A stretch of DNA of 64,000 nucleotides from the NCBI RefSeq assembly GCF_002100145.1, contig NZ_JXQD01000025.1, forward strand, positions 62,001 through 126,000. The letters run 5' to 3'. This stretch comes from Vibrio sp. qd031. Its GTDB lineage: Bacteria; Pseudomonadota; Gammaproteobacteria; Enterobacterales; Vibrionaceae. Below are positions 18,325-27,188 of the stretch, in pieces; position 1 is the first letter of the stretch, and each line of letters starts with the position of its first letter. The position numbers and the translations under genes are program-made. The notes beneath the pieces are model-generated. The model searched no databases. It was not told where the DNA came from and saw nothing but the letters and a program-made list of their open reading frames with translations.

Positions 18325-20022
18325 TTACTCTTCCCAAACTACAACTTTATCTTTTGGCCAATTGACGCCAACATCGTGATATTTCTTCTCTAGAATATGG
18401 CGTTTAATTTTCAGTGTTGGAGTTAAGATACCGTTCTCTATGCTCCAAGGCTCTTTGATCATCAGCACGCCTTTAATTTTTTCGTGTGACTCAAGCTGTT
18501 CGTTCATTTTCTTCAGTACTTTTTCAGCTGAACGTTGATAACGTGCCTTATCAAAGTCAGGGAACTCGTGCGGTACGACTAATAGTATTGGCGCGGGCAT
18601 CCCAAGCCCTACTAAGCAAAGCATTTCAACCCTAGCGTACTCGACCAGCTTCTTCTCAATAGGAACAGGTGCTACAAATTTGCCTTTGGCGGTTTTAAAT
18701 GTGTCTTTTTTGCGTCCCTGAATGGTGAGATACCCGTCAGAGTCGATTGAACCAATATCACCAGTATGCAACCAACCCTCAGAATTAAAGCTCTCTTGAG
18801 TAGCTTCATCATTCTTGTAATACCCTGCAAACAACCCTTGACTGCGAACCAAAATTTCTTGATCTTCACTCGCTATTTTTAGTTCAATGCCAGGACCAGC
18901 ATTGCCTACAGTACCAATCTTGTCCGCGCGGAACGGGTAGTTGAGCGTGCTATAAGCAAATGTCTCCGTCATGCCCCATGCTTCGGTAATATTAAGCCCA
19001 ATAGAGTGGTACCATTCTAATAGCGCTGGAGACACTGGTGCAGACCCACAACCTAGCACTCGGCCTTGGTCGAGTCCCAGTCCATCAATGATTTTTTTAC
19101 GCACAATATTATTGAGTACAGGGATCTTCAATAAAATATTGAGTCGAGATTGAGGCATTTTGTCTTGAATACGCTGTTGAAACAGAGTCCAAAGACGCGG
19201 TACGGAAATAAACAGCGTAGGTCGCTGCATTTTGACGTCTTCAATGAAGGTGTCTAGCGACTCCGGAAACGCTGTTTCTAATCCGGCGGATATTGATGAG
19301 CCGAATATGTAGACACGCTCAGTGATATGAGCAAGTGGCAGATAAGAGAACAAACGGTCATCTTGTCTAAGTCCAATATGGCTTGCTAGATTTGCACATG
19401 ACCAATTAAACCCACCATAGGTAAGCATTGCGCCCTTAGGTACCCCCGATGTGCCGGAAGTATAGACGAGCGACATCAGCTTTTCATCGTAGTGCTGCAC
19501 GCGATCAGTTAGAGGTTCAGTTGACTGAATGAGAGCTGTAAATTCGTGGTCGCACGGCGGTGCGGAGTCGTAAGGGAAGGATATGGTGATCAAGCCATCT
19601 ACTTTAGCCGCCGCTTCAGCCGTCGGCGTGCTGTCGTCCAACTTACCCGCTATTAGTACCTTACTTTCACTGTGCTCAATACAATAAGCGATAGTATCCG
19701 AGCCCGCCGTCGGAAAAATGGGCACACTTACAAAATCACCCAGCATCAATGCTAAGTCGGTAATAAACCATTCAGCGCAGTTTTTAGAAACAAAAGCCAC
19801 CTTATCGCCAGGATGAACGCCCAGTTCACGTAAGGCATTAGCAAAGCGAAGTGCCATGTCTGCTACTTGCGCAAAGGTATAAGTCGTAAACTTCCGATTG
19901 ATGATTTGCTTGAGGTAAATGTCGTTCGGGCGCTGTTCAGCCCATTTCAAGATCAGTTCATTGGGTGGTGTATGAGTGCATGGTCCGTTTATTTCTAAGT
20001 TGGGCTTCACGTTATTGTCCAT
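18325..20022 (-). CDS. AMP-binding long-chain acyl-CoA ligase
   Basis: A 565-residue member of the ANL (adenylate-forming) superfamily. The P-loop motif SLVYTSGTSGVPKGAM, the adenine motif TEAWGMTETFAY, and the hinge/A8 region GWLHTGDIGSIDSDGYLTIQGRKKD are intact, with a C-terminal catalytic lysine region (TLKIKRHILEKKY). It would activate a fatty acid with ATP and CoA; chain length is not readable from sequence. It resembles the long-chain ligases (FAA1/FadD15 type) rather than classical FadD. The ATG at 20022 has a GGAAGGA ribosome site. It stands alone, convergent with the barrel gene and divergent from the tad operon. Confidence 0.9.
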   Translation of the reverse strand: MDNNVKPNLEINGPCTHTPPNELILKWAEQRPNDIYLKQIINRKFTTYTFAQVADMALRFANALRELGVHPGDKVAFVSKNCAEWFITDLALMLGDFVSVPIFPTAGSDTIAYCIEHSESKVLIAGKLDDSTPTAEAAAKVDGLITISFPYDSAPPCDHEFTALIQSTEPLTDRVQHYDEKLMSLVYTSGTSGVPKGAMLTYGGFNWSCANLASHIGLRQDDRLFSYLPLAHITERVYIFGSSISAGLETAFPESLDTFIEDVKMQRPTLFISVPRLWTLFQQRIQDKMPQSRLNILLKIPVLNNIVRKKIIDGLGLDQGRVLGCGSAPVSPALLEWYHSIGLNITEAWGMTETFAYSTLNYPFRADKIGTVGNAGPGIELKIASEDQEILVRSQGLFAGYYKNDEATQESFNSEGWLHTGDIGSIDSDGYLTIQGRKKDTFKTAKGKFVAPVPIEKKLVEYARVEMLCLVGLGMPAPILLVVPHEFPDFDKARYQRSAEKVLKKMNEQLESHEKIKGVLMIKEPWSIENGILTPTLKIKRHILEKKYHDVGVNWPKDKVVVWEE

Positions 20023-20228
20023 ATTCCGGTCATCCTTCCAGCTTATAAGTCGCCGATTGTTATTGTTAATTTGTTGTTAAATTGTTGATCGCCTAGAGCA
20101 AATAGTCAATCTAAACACCTGTTAGAATGTCTGAAATTTGAGCTTAACTCTCGTAGTCCCAAAGGGGTAGTCCAATTTTTAGTCCTCATTATGGGTGATA
20201 TAACCTCTATGACTAAATATACCACTTG

Positions 20229-20276
20229 ACATGACAATGCTGCATAAAAACGCACTATTTATGCTAAATGTCATGT
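20229..20276. promoter_or_regulatory. Long imperfect inverted repeat upstream of the tad operon
   Basis: The left arm (20229-20248, ACATGACA...TGCATAAA) pairs with the right arm (20258-20276, TTTATGC...TGTCATGT) around a 9-base centre; the outer 8 bases and inner 7-8 bases match exactly. There is no T-run, so it is not a terminator. It could be a double operator or a cruciform/RNA switch in the 475-base tad leader region. No known regulator is assigned. Confidence 0.5.
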
Positions 20277-20363
20277 GTTTGTTAGTCCTGAGGTTTATTT
20301 GTGTCAAATGGTTAACGCGCCATGGAAATGTTTACATGCTAGCAATGCTAAAAACGTCTCAAT

Positions 20364-20412
20364 TGTGATACGTTTTACATCAAGTTTACAGTATCTTGCA
20401 TGTTGCAATACT
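20364..20412 (+). promoter_or_regulatory. Candidate CRP site and promoter of the tad operon
   Basis: TGTGA-TACGTT-TTACA (20364-20379) matches the CRP consensus TGTGA-N6-TCACA at 9 of 10 positions. Just downstream are TTTACA (20385-20390), a 16-base spacer and AATACT (20407-20412) preceded by TGC, a plausible sigma-70 promoter. A small palindrome TTGCATGTTGCAA (20396-20408) overlaps the spacer. Together this suggests carbon-source control of pilus genes, to be tested. Confidence 0.5.
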
Positions 20413-20497
20413 TAGTAATTAAATTTACGCTTGCCGTTGGTTTCTAATCTTAAAGTTTAAAATGAGACCAATTTTTTAACATCAAGGAGTGAATAAA

Positions 20498-20704
20498 ATG
20501 TTTTTGAAAACTATTACTAAAGCACAGGCTGCGCTACAACAATTTAAGAATGACGAGCGCGGTGTAACTGCGATTGAATACGCGATTATTGCTGTAGCGA
20601 TTGCAGCGATTGTTTATTCTGTATTTGGTGGTGACGGCACAAGTGGTCTAGCTGGTGCGCTAAACTCAGCTATGTCTAGCATTGTCTCTACGGTGACTCC
20701 ATAA
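20498..20704 (+). CDS. flp: Flp-family type IVb pilin
   Basis: The major pilin of the Tad (tight adherence) system. The 68-residue prepilin has a short leader ending in DERG, cleaved before VTAIEYAIIAVAIAAIV; Glu at +5 followed by Tyr is the Flp motif. The ATG at 20498 is preceded by AAGGAG with 8 bases between; an in-frame GTG at 20489 overlaps that ribosome site and is rejected. It begins the tad operon, as usual. Confidence 0.95.
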   Translation: MFLKTITKAQAALQQFKNDERGVTAIEYAIIAVAIAAIVYSVFGGDGTSGLAGALNSAMSSIVSTVTP

Positions 20705-20729
20705 CACCCTAGAGCCAGCATCAAATAAA

Positions 20730-21155
20730 ATGAAGTTGTTATTTTTGTTCCTAATAACCTACTTCTTGTTTAGCGTTGCTATTAGTGATTGGTTGAAAAG
20801 GACCATCTCGAATAGCACGCTATCCGTCTTATTTCTCGCAGTCATTGGTCTTAGATATGGCCAGGAAATTTACCTAGTACAAGCTTTGATGACATTAGCT
20901 GCGGGTATTTTGGTATGGCGTCTAGGAGGGATCGGAGCTGGTGACATAAAACTGGCTTCAATACTGGCGCTAGCCATTTCCCCCGTATTTGCTTGGGACC
21001 TCATACTGGTGGCTGCAGCCATAACACTATTATTGGTTATACTTCTTTTAATTGTGGATAAGTTGTTATTAAACAACTATTTAGAAAAAGGTGTGCCAAT
21101 GGGAATCCCAATAAGTATTTCCGGTTTAGCTGGAATAATTGCCACATTGGGCTAG
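20730..21155 (+). CDS. tadV: Prepilin peptidase TadV (CpaA type)
   Basis: A 141-residue integral membrane aspartic protease of the A24 family that cleaves the Flp leader. It has the short CpaA layout without the N-terminal methylase domain of PilD. The two catalytic aspartates are expected in AISDWLKRTISN (about residue 22) and in the GxGD motif GAGDIKL (about residue 73). Four to five hydrophobic helices are visible. It lies 25 bases after flp and ends just before rcpC. Confidence 0.9.
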   Translation: MKLLFLFLITYFLFSVAISDWLKRTISNSTLSVLFLAVIGLRYGQEIYLVQALMTLAAGILVWRLGGIGAGDIKLASILALAISPVFAWDLILVAAAITLLLVILLLIVDKLLLNNYLEKGVPMGIPISISGLAGIIATLG

Positions 21156-21165
21156 GAGTTTAAGG

Positions 21166-21954
21166 ATGAGTTCCAGAATAGTATTACCTGCTGCACTAAT
21201 TGCAGTTGGAGCTGGCATGTACGGCTTTTCTCAAGACTATTTAGCGAAGCAGCAGCAAACTCATGCTACGCCTGTTTTGCAGGTTGAAAAAGAAGAACCT
21301 ATTAATATGGTGGCAGTTTGGGTGGCGAATGAAAGCCTTACCCCTCGAACCCCTATGTCTACAGCGCTCTTTGAGCTTGTGTCTGTTCCGGAAAATGAAG
21401 CCATTTCAAAAGGGATCGACCCTTCAGATGTTATCAATATATCGGACTCATGGATCCTTAGTCAGCCAGTTGAAAAAGGACAGTGGTTGACAACAGCTAT
21501 GTATGTAACGCCAAGTTCTGAAGATTACCTTGATTTCGCGCTAGGTCAGGAAAAAGTACCTTTCCCTATGATTGTTAAAGGGAGTAGTGTTATTGGTGGT
21601 TCGGTTAAATCTGGTGGTCTTGTAGATATTATAGCGTTAACTAAACAAAACAAGAGTGAAGGAGCCTACCGGGTTAATTCGGTCAATATTCAACCAATAC
21701 TCGCAGCAAAAAAAGTCCTAAAAGTGGAATCTGATGATGGCGTATTTAACTCAACAGATGATGTAACGGTAGTATTAGAGCTTAGTAGAAAAGAGGTTGC
21801 TACGTTAATCATTGCAAAATCAGTGGCGTCTTTAGAGTTGCATAAATCAGCAGGTATAGAACAAGCTGCACTTCTTCAAGCCAACTCAGGCGATGTATTA
21901 CCCCAATTTAAAGCAATAGCAGAGTATCGCGGAAGTAGCCTCACGGTGCGATGA
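21166..21954 (+). CDS. rcpC: Flp pilus assembly protein RcpC (CpaB)
   Basis: A 262-residue protein with an N-terminal membrane anchor (RIVLPAALIAVGAGMYGF) and a periplasmic SAF/RcpC domain; VWVANESLTPRTPMSTALFELVSVPE is the SAF core typical of CpaB. It is thought to work with the secretin at the outer membrane. The ATG at 21166 has AGGAG 7 bases upstream; a longer frame from 21139 overlaps tadV and is less likely. Confidence 0.9.
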   Translation: MSSRIVLPAALIAVGAGMYGFSQDYLAKQQQTHATPVLQVEKEEPINMVAVWVANESLTPRTPMSTALFELVSVPENEAISKGIDPSDVINISDSWILSQPVEKGQWLTTAMYVTPSSEDYLDFALGQEKVPFPMIVKGSSVIGGSVKSGGLVDIIALTKQNKSEGAYRVNSVNIQPILAAKKVLKVESDDGVFNSTDDVTVVLELSRKEVATLIIAKSVASLELHKSAGIEQAALLQANSGDVLPQFKAIAEYRGSSLTVR

Positions 21955-21963
21955 GAGAATAAA

Positions 21964-23268
21964 ATGGAACTAAAAACTTACAAGGATTGTTGCGCCAAGT
22001 TTTGCTTGTCATTACTTGCGTTTTTATTCGTATCTGCCACACATGCCGCTAGTTTGATAAATATAGGTGTAGGTGATGCGCATTACGTATCGACCAAGAG
22101 AGATATTGGTTCGGTTTTTATCTCAGATCCCAGTATTGCTGACTACCATATCATTCAGAAAGATAAGATCATATTTTACGGGAAAAAAGTAGGTACCACC
22201 ACCTTGCTAGTTTTCGATGATGAAGGTGGAACCATTCTGAGTAACAAGCTCGTCGTCAACAAAAGTCTGGTACACATTCAGCAACAGCTCCAAATTCAAT
22301 ATCCAGATAGTGAAGTCTCTGTAAGTAATTTGGGTGATCAGGTGGTGCTAACCGGAACTGTTGCAACAGAACAAATAAAAGATGAAATACACTTGATGGT
22401 TGGTGAATTACTTGGCAAAGAGGGTGTCTTTATTTCGAATGGATTAATTCGAACGTACCGCTTCCCGGGAGTCGTTAATAACGTCAAAGTAGTGACTACA
22501 AAACAAGTTAATGTACGTCTAACCGTTGCAGAAGTATCCCATACCTTTATGGAAGACTTTGGTGTTCAAATAGGTACAACCTCACCTGGCGTTTTTGTTG
22601 ATCAATTGATTAATTTTAGCGCGGATGATATCTCAACAATCATTACAGCTGTCAATAATGACAATGTTGCACAGGTTTTGGCAGAACCCAATATGAGTGT
22701 TATATCGGGACAAAGCGCTAGTTTTCTTGCGGGTGGTGAGATTCCAGTTGTGACAGTATCGGATGGCGGAACCAACGTTATTTATAAAGAGTATGGTGTA
22801 AGGTTGCAGCTACAGGCACAGGTACTACAAGATGATAAAATCGTATTATCACTGGCACCAGAAGTCAGCTCTATAGATAACCAATATCAAGATGGTACTT
22901 ACGATCTCCCTTCTTTAACTAGTCGTAAGGTTGATACTACGATAGAACTTGGTGATGGGCAAAGTTTTGTTTTAGGTGGATTATTGAATTCACAAGATAA
23001 AGAAAGTTTGCAAAAAATCCCCTATATCGGAGACATACCTATTTTAGGTGCGATGTTTAGAAATACCTCTACAGAAAGAATTAAGACTGAATTGATCATT
23101 GTCGCCACAGTGAACTTAGTGGAACCGGTGGAGGCCAATACCATTCAGCTTCCAACTATGAAAAAGACCAATAATTTAGCCCGCTTTTTTGCTATTGAAC
23201 AGGAATACCCCACAGCCATTCGCCGCTGGAGTGAGCAAGTACTGTCTAAAGGAGGGTTTAAGCGATGA
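21964..23268 (+). CDS. rcpA: Flp pilus secretin RcpA (CpaC)
   Basis: The outer-membrane channel for the pilus. The 434-residue protein has a signal peptide (ends about SATHA), an N-terminal pilus/secretin domain with a BON-like segment (VSNLGDQVVLTGTVATEQ), and the C-terminal secretin domain (VLAEPNMSVISGQSASFLAGGEIPV ... VDTTIELGDGQSFVLGGLLNSQ ... IPYIGDIPILGAMFRN), the signature of type II/IVb secretins. It overlaps rcpB by 4 bases (ATGA). Confidence 0.93.
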   Translation: MELKTYKDCCAKFCLSLLAFLFVSATHAASLINIGVGDAHYVSTKRDIGSVFISDPSIADYHIIQKDKIIFYGKKVGTTTLLVFDDEGGTILSNKLVVNKSLVHIQQQLQIQYPDSEVSVSNLGDQVVLTGTVATEQIKDEIHLMVGELLGKEGVFISNGLIRTYRFPGVVNNVKVVTTKQVNVRLTVAEVSHTFMEDFGVQIGTTSPGVFVDQLINFSADDISTIITAVNNDNVAQVLAEPNMSVISGQSASFLAGGEIPVVTVSDGGTNVIYKEYGVRLQLQAQVLQDDKIVLSLAPEVSSIDNQYQDGTYDLPSLTSRKVDTTIELGDGQSFVLGGLLNSQDKESLQKIPYIGDIPILGAMFRNTSTERIKTELIIVATVNLVEPVEANTIQLPTMKKTNNLARFFAIEQEYPTAIRRWSEQVLSKGGFKR

Positions 23269-23747
23269 GCCTATACAATAAAATATTGGCAATTTTCGTT
23301 TCTATATCTTTAGCCGCTTGTGCCGATACTCTTGGTGACAGGCAATCTGTTGCGATTGATGTTGTGCCTCTTAAACATAGTTACTCGGTAGAAATCAAAA
23401 AACTGGATGAAGCACTGTCTGAAGTGACAGAGTATATCGAAAGTAATTGGGATACATTAGCTCAAGCAGAAATAGAGTTGGTTATGCTTACTGACTCAGG
23501 CTCCAAGATCGAAAAGCATGTAAGAAAGTTGCTAAGAAAGAAAGGTAAGGATCCTCTACAAGTAACCAGTGTAAATGGTTTAGAGGATAGTGATTTTGAC
23601 TTTCGATTGATTAGTACAGACTACAGAGTGTTTACTCCCATTTGTGATTACTATCAAATTGGCAAAATAGGTGACACGGCAACAGGATGCTTTGTTGAAG
23701 GTGCAAGATGGCAGTCTATGACCAACCCAAATAAAATGGTTAAGTAA
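23265..23747 (+). CDS. Tad pilus lipoprotein, RcpB/CpaD-like
   Basis: A 160-residue lipoprotein with the lipobox SLAAC (Cys 19). The C-terminal GCFVEGARWQSMTNPNKMV recalls the GC...NLA.MV..P.DLV ending of CpaD, but similarity is thin. Position between the secretin and TadZ genes is where RcpB/CpaD is usually encoded; such lipoproteins help the secretin to assemble. It starts in a 4-base overlap with rcpA. Confidence 0.65.
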   Translation: MSLYNKILAIFVSISLAACADTLGDRQSVAIDVVPLKHSYSVEIKKLDEALSEVTEYIESNWDTLAQAEIELVMLTDSGSKIEKHVRKLLRKKGKDPLQVTSVNGLEDSDFDFRLISTDYRVFTPICDYYQIGKIGDTATGCFVEGARWQSMTNPNKMVK

Positions 23748-23758
23748 AAGGAATTCGC

Positions 23759-24979
23759 ATGCTCGATCTAGCCTCCATATTAAAACAGGAAACAAGCTCT
23801 GGTAATGCAATTAAAGAGCAGAAGGGCTTTGTTTGCCTTTTCCAGACTACCGAATGCAAAGAATTGATTACTGAAGCGAGTAACTTTGAAGGTGAAATCC
23901 CACCTCGTTTTATAGAGCTAAAAAAAGAATCATTTAAACAATTTTCGAATCCAGAAGCGATTGAAGTTATTGCTATTGAGCTCAATGAGTCGAACGATGT
24001 CTCTGCTGATGCTGAAAAGTATAGCCACCATATACCGAATAGTGCTTCGGTGGTGATTATAGGTAAAGAAGACTCTATTAGTACTATTCGTAACCTAAAG
24101 GCTCTAGGATTCTACTATCTTTTTTGGCCAGTAACTAAACAAGAGTTGATAGATTTTTTAAAGTCAGTTAAAGAGAATAGACAGCGCTCAGCTGGCATCA
24201 GTAAGTCTAGAAAAGCTAAACAAATTTCTTTTATAGGCTGTAAAGGTGGTGTCGGAACTACATTACTTTGTGCCGAAACAGCAAGTCTATTTGCACTAGA
24301 AAAAAACATGTCTAGTGTTGTTGTGGATAATGCGTATCAAGGCGGCAATATCGATATTATGCTGGGTTACGAAAAATTTGAAAAGAGGGACATCAGGCCA
24401 GGTTCGATGGCAGTTAATCTAGATGAGACCTCTGCCCAAGCCTTGCTACGAAAACAACATCCAACCCTATCCGTTCTATCTCTGACTTCTAGTGATATTG
24501 AAAATACAGATCTAAAGGACTATACCAAGACAGTTGCAGGCTATGTCTCACAAGGCAGTAATTTTGTGTTCGAAGATATATCTTCGAATGCATCAATGAT
24601 CTACTCAAATCAGGATCTAGTTGAAATATCGGATTGTATTATTTTGGTGTTTTCTGCCACAGTTGCGGCACTTAGAGACGCTGCTAAGATTAAAAAGAAA
24701 TTAGATTCAGCTATCGACGAAGGAAGTAGTAAACGAATTTTAACTGTTCTCAATCATAATCAGCCTGAAGCCAATGCGTCGATAAACTTAGAAGATATCG
24801 AAAAGTTTTTGAACTGCAAAGTCGATATTGAGGTTCCATTTGTGAAAAAACTAGATCAGCAAATTCTATCTGGTAAAAAATTGATTAATCAAAACAACAA
24901 AGCTAGTAAAGCAATACGTCAACTGAGCGCTTTAATATTAGGTGAAGAAAAGAAAAAACGCTTTTTTTCATTTGGTTAA
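23759..24979 (+). CDS. tadZ: TadZ/CpaE-type localisation ATPase
   Basis: A 406-residue protein with an N-terminal receiver-like domain (about 1-140) and a ParA/MinD-type ATPase domain starting at KQISFIGCKGGVGTTLLCAE. TadZ places the Tad machinery at the pole or at foci. The deviant Walker A keeps the signature lysine (CKGG) but has Thr where most ParA proteins have the P-loop Lys (GVGTT), a change known in this family and likely to lower ATP hydrolysis. The receiver-like domain lacks a clear phosphorylation Asp context. Confidence 0.88.
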   Translation: MLDLASILKQETSSGNAIKEQKGFVCLFQTTECKELITEASNFEGEIPPRFIELKKESFKQFSNPEAIEVIAIELNESNDVSADAEKYSHHIPNSASVVIIGKEDSISTIRNLKALGFYYLFWPVTKQELIDFLKSVKENRQRSAGISKSRKAKQISFIGCKGGVGTTLLCAETASLFALEKNMSSVVVDNAYQGGNIDIMLGYEKFEKRDIRPGSMAVNLDETSAQALLRKQHPTLSVLSLTSSDIENTDLKDYTKTVAGYVSQGSNFVFEDISSNASMIYSNQDLVEISDCIILVFSATVAALRDAAKIKKKLDSAIDEGSSKRILTVLNHNQPEANASINLEDIEKFLNCKVDIEVPFVKKLDQQILSGKKLINQNNKASKAIRQLSALILGEEKKKRFFSFG

Positions 24980-24988
24980 GGTTGTTTT

Positions 24989-26263
24989 ATGGAAGGTGCA
25001 AAAGAGATCTATCGCGGAATTCGAGATCAAATTTTCAAAGCAATTGAGCCTGAAGTAATTAATCAACTGACAGGTGATGAACTCTCTAAGCAGCTATTGA
25101 ATGCGATCGAGGTCGTGATCGAGCAACAACAGCTAGCATTACCAAATATCATTAAGCAAGATTTCGTTAAGAGTTTAGTCGATGAGTTGCAGGGCTTAGG
25201 CCCGTTACAACAACTTATGGACGATGAGTCTATATCCGATATTATGATTAATGGTAGCGAACAAGTATATATTGAGCGCAACGGCAAGGTAGAGATAGCG
25301 GAAGTAAATTTTGTCGATGAAAAGCAATTAGTCGATATTGCCAAGCGAATGGCGTCACGCGTGGGCAGGCGGGTCGATGAGTCTTCTCCACTATGTGATG
25401 CGAGACTGGCCGATGGCAGCCGAGTCAATATTGTAATCCCACCGATTGCGATAGACGGTACTTCAATTTCAATTCGAAAGTTTAAAAAGCAAAGCATTGG
25501 ACTAGAAGAGTTGACTGGATTTGGCGCTATGAGTAATGAAATGGCTCAACTGCTCGCTATTGCTTCACGTTGTCGGCTCAATATTTTGATCTCTGGCGGT
25601 ACTGGTTCAGGTAAAACGACCATGTTGAATGCACTGTCTAGACACATATCGAATGGAGAACGAATTGTCACCATAGAGGACGCGGCAGAACTTAAAATGC
25701 AACAACCTCACGTAGTTCGATTGGAAACTAGGAAAGCTGGTATAGAAAATACAGGCGAAATTCACCAGCGAGATTTGGTGATAAATGCGCTGCGTATGCG
25801 CCCTGATAGAATTATTATTGGTGAGTGTCGTGGTAGTGAAGCATTTGAAATGCTCCAGGCTATGAATACAGGTCATGACGGTTCAATGTCCACACTCCAC
25901 GCAAACACCCCTAGGGATGCGCTTGCCCGTGTCGAATCGATGGTTATGATGGCGACAAGCAACCTACCTTTAGAGGCTATTCGTCGGACCATCGTGAGTG
26001 CCGTTGATATAATTGTGCAAATTAGTCGCTTACACGATGGAAGTCGTAAGGTAATGAGTATTACTGAAGTGGTTGGATTGGAGGGTTCTAATGTCGTTAT
26101 GGAAGAGATATTTCGCTTTGAACCACGTTCTTCCGACAATCCTAGTGTCGTAAATGGAGAGTTTTTAACAGCTGGATTGATGCAACGCTCCGCGCTAGTT
26201 GAAAAAGCAAAGTTTTTTGGGCTGGAAAAACAGTTGGATTCGTTGTTTTATAAGGGGCAATAG
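24989..26263 (+). CDS. tadA: Tad secretion ATPase TadA (CpaF)
   Basis: The hexameric ATPase that powers Flp pilus assembly at the inner membrane. The 424-residue protein has the GspE/CpaF layout: N-terminal helical part, DELQGLGPLQQLMDDESISDIMINGSEQVYIER, Walker A GGTGSGKTT (about residues 205-213), the Asp/Walker B region RPDRIIIGECRG, and the His-containing HDGSMSTLHANTPRDAL. All catalytic motifs are intact. It is 9 bases after tadZ. Confidence 0.95.
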   Translation: MEGAKEIYRGIRDQIFKAIEPEVINQLTGDELSKQLLNAIEVVIEQQQLALPNIIKQDFVKSLVDELQGLGPLQQLMDDESISDIMINGSEQVYIERNGKVEIAEVNFVDEKQLVDIAKRMASRVGRRVDESSPLCDARLADGSRVNIVIPPIAIDGTSISIRKFKKQSIGLEELTGFGAMSNEMAQLLAIASRCRLNILISGGTGSGKTTMLNALSRHISNGERIVTIEDAAELKMQQPHVVRLETRKAGIENTGEIHQRDLVINALRMRPDRIIIGECRGSEAFEMLQAMNTGHDGSMSTLHANTPRDALARVESMVMMATSNLPLEAIRRTIVSAVDIIVQISRLHDGSRKVMSITEVVGLEGSNVVMEEIFRFEPRSSDNPSVVNGEFLTAGLMQRSALVEKAKFFGLEKQLDSLFYKGQ

Positions 26264-26264
26264 A

Positions 26265-27188
26265 ATGTGGTATTTGTGGCTAATAGTAGTAGGAACGGGT
26301 GTTGTTGTTTTTCAAATAGCACAACAGCGTAAACACTCTAAATATAAATACTTAAAAACGACTAATGCCACACGTCATGTCAGCAGTCTTGCCCACGCAA
26401 ACCAAGCTGTTGATTTATTAGCACTGACAGAAAAATCCCGATGGCAAAAAATCAAAAGTCGTTTTGCTAATATCAATAAACAAATAGGAAATTTCGCCCT
26501 AGTTAAAGTGACTGTTGCGATTGTCGTGTTGGCAATTGTAGCACAGCTTATCAATGACAGCTTTTTAAGAGTATCTCCTATTATAATCATAATAATAGTT
26601 GAGATATTAGGGTTGACCTATGGCTTTTTATGGCTACAGAAGCGCGAAGAAAAACAATTCGAGGAATCTTTTCCTGACGCTCTAAATATGCTAGCTAGTG
26701 CTGTATCTGCAGGTGAAAGTATTATGCATGCGATAGGATACGTAGGTAAAAATCTTGAGGGAAACGTAGGCAAAGAGTTTAATTTAATGTATGAAAGACT
26801 TCGAATTGGCGAGACGCCAGATGAAGTCTTCCGGAAAGCTTGCGATCGTTTACCTTATGCCTCATTTCAATTTTTTATCATTACATTGCGAGCAAATATA
26901 AGTCGCGGTGGTCAATTGAAAGATGTGATAAATCGAATTAATAGAGTCATGTTCGACGCTAGAGCGATTGAAAAGAAAAAGTACGCGTTAACTTCTGAAG
27001 CGCGAATGTCTGCAAAAATCGTAGGCTCAATTCCTTTTCTCTTTTTGATATTCATGCAGTTCATGAGTTCTGAAAACTACGAGTTCGTCATGTTTAATGA
27101 CAGAGGTCGGCCAATTCTATATTACATGCTGATTAGTGAATTTATTGGTATGGTCATAATTTGGAAACTAATGAGGAATGCGACGTAA
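26265..27188 (+). CDS. tadB: Tad inner-membrane platform protein TadB
   Basis: A 307-residue GspF-family membrane protein: helices near the N-terminus (WYLWLIVVGTGVVVFQ; VTVAIVVLAIVAQL; IIIIIIVEILGLTYGFL) and C-terminus, with the T2SF core FPDALNMLASAVSAGESIMHAI. It pairs with TadC as the platform on which TadA acts. The ATG at 26265 lies one base after the tadA stop; the open frame starting at 26199 would overlap tadA by 65 bases and is rejected. Confidence 0.92.
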   Translation: MWYLWLIVVGTGVVVFQIAQQRKHSKYKYLKTTNATRHVSSLAHANQAVDLLALTEKSRWQKIKSRFANINKQIGNFALVKVTVAIVVLAIVAQLINDSFLRVSPIIIIIIVEILGLTYGFLWLQKREEKQFEESFPDALNMLASAVSAGESIMHAIGYVGKNLEGNVGKEFNLMYERLRIGETPDEVFRKACDRLPYASFQFFIITLRANISRGGQLKDVINRINRVMFDARAIEKKKYALTSEARMSAKIVGSIPFLFLIFMQFMSSENYEFVMFNDRGRPILYYMLISEFIGMVIIWKLMRNAT

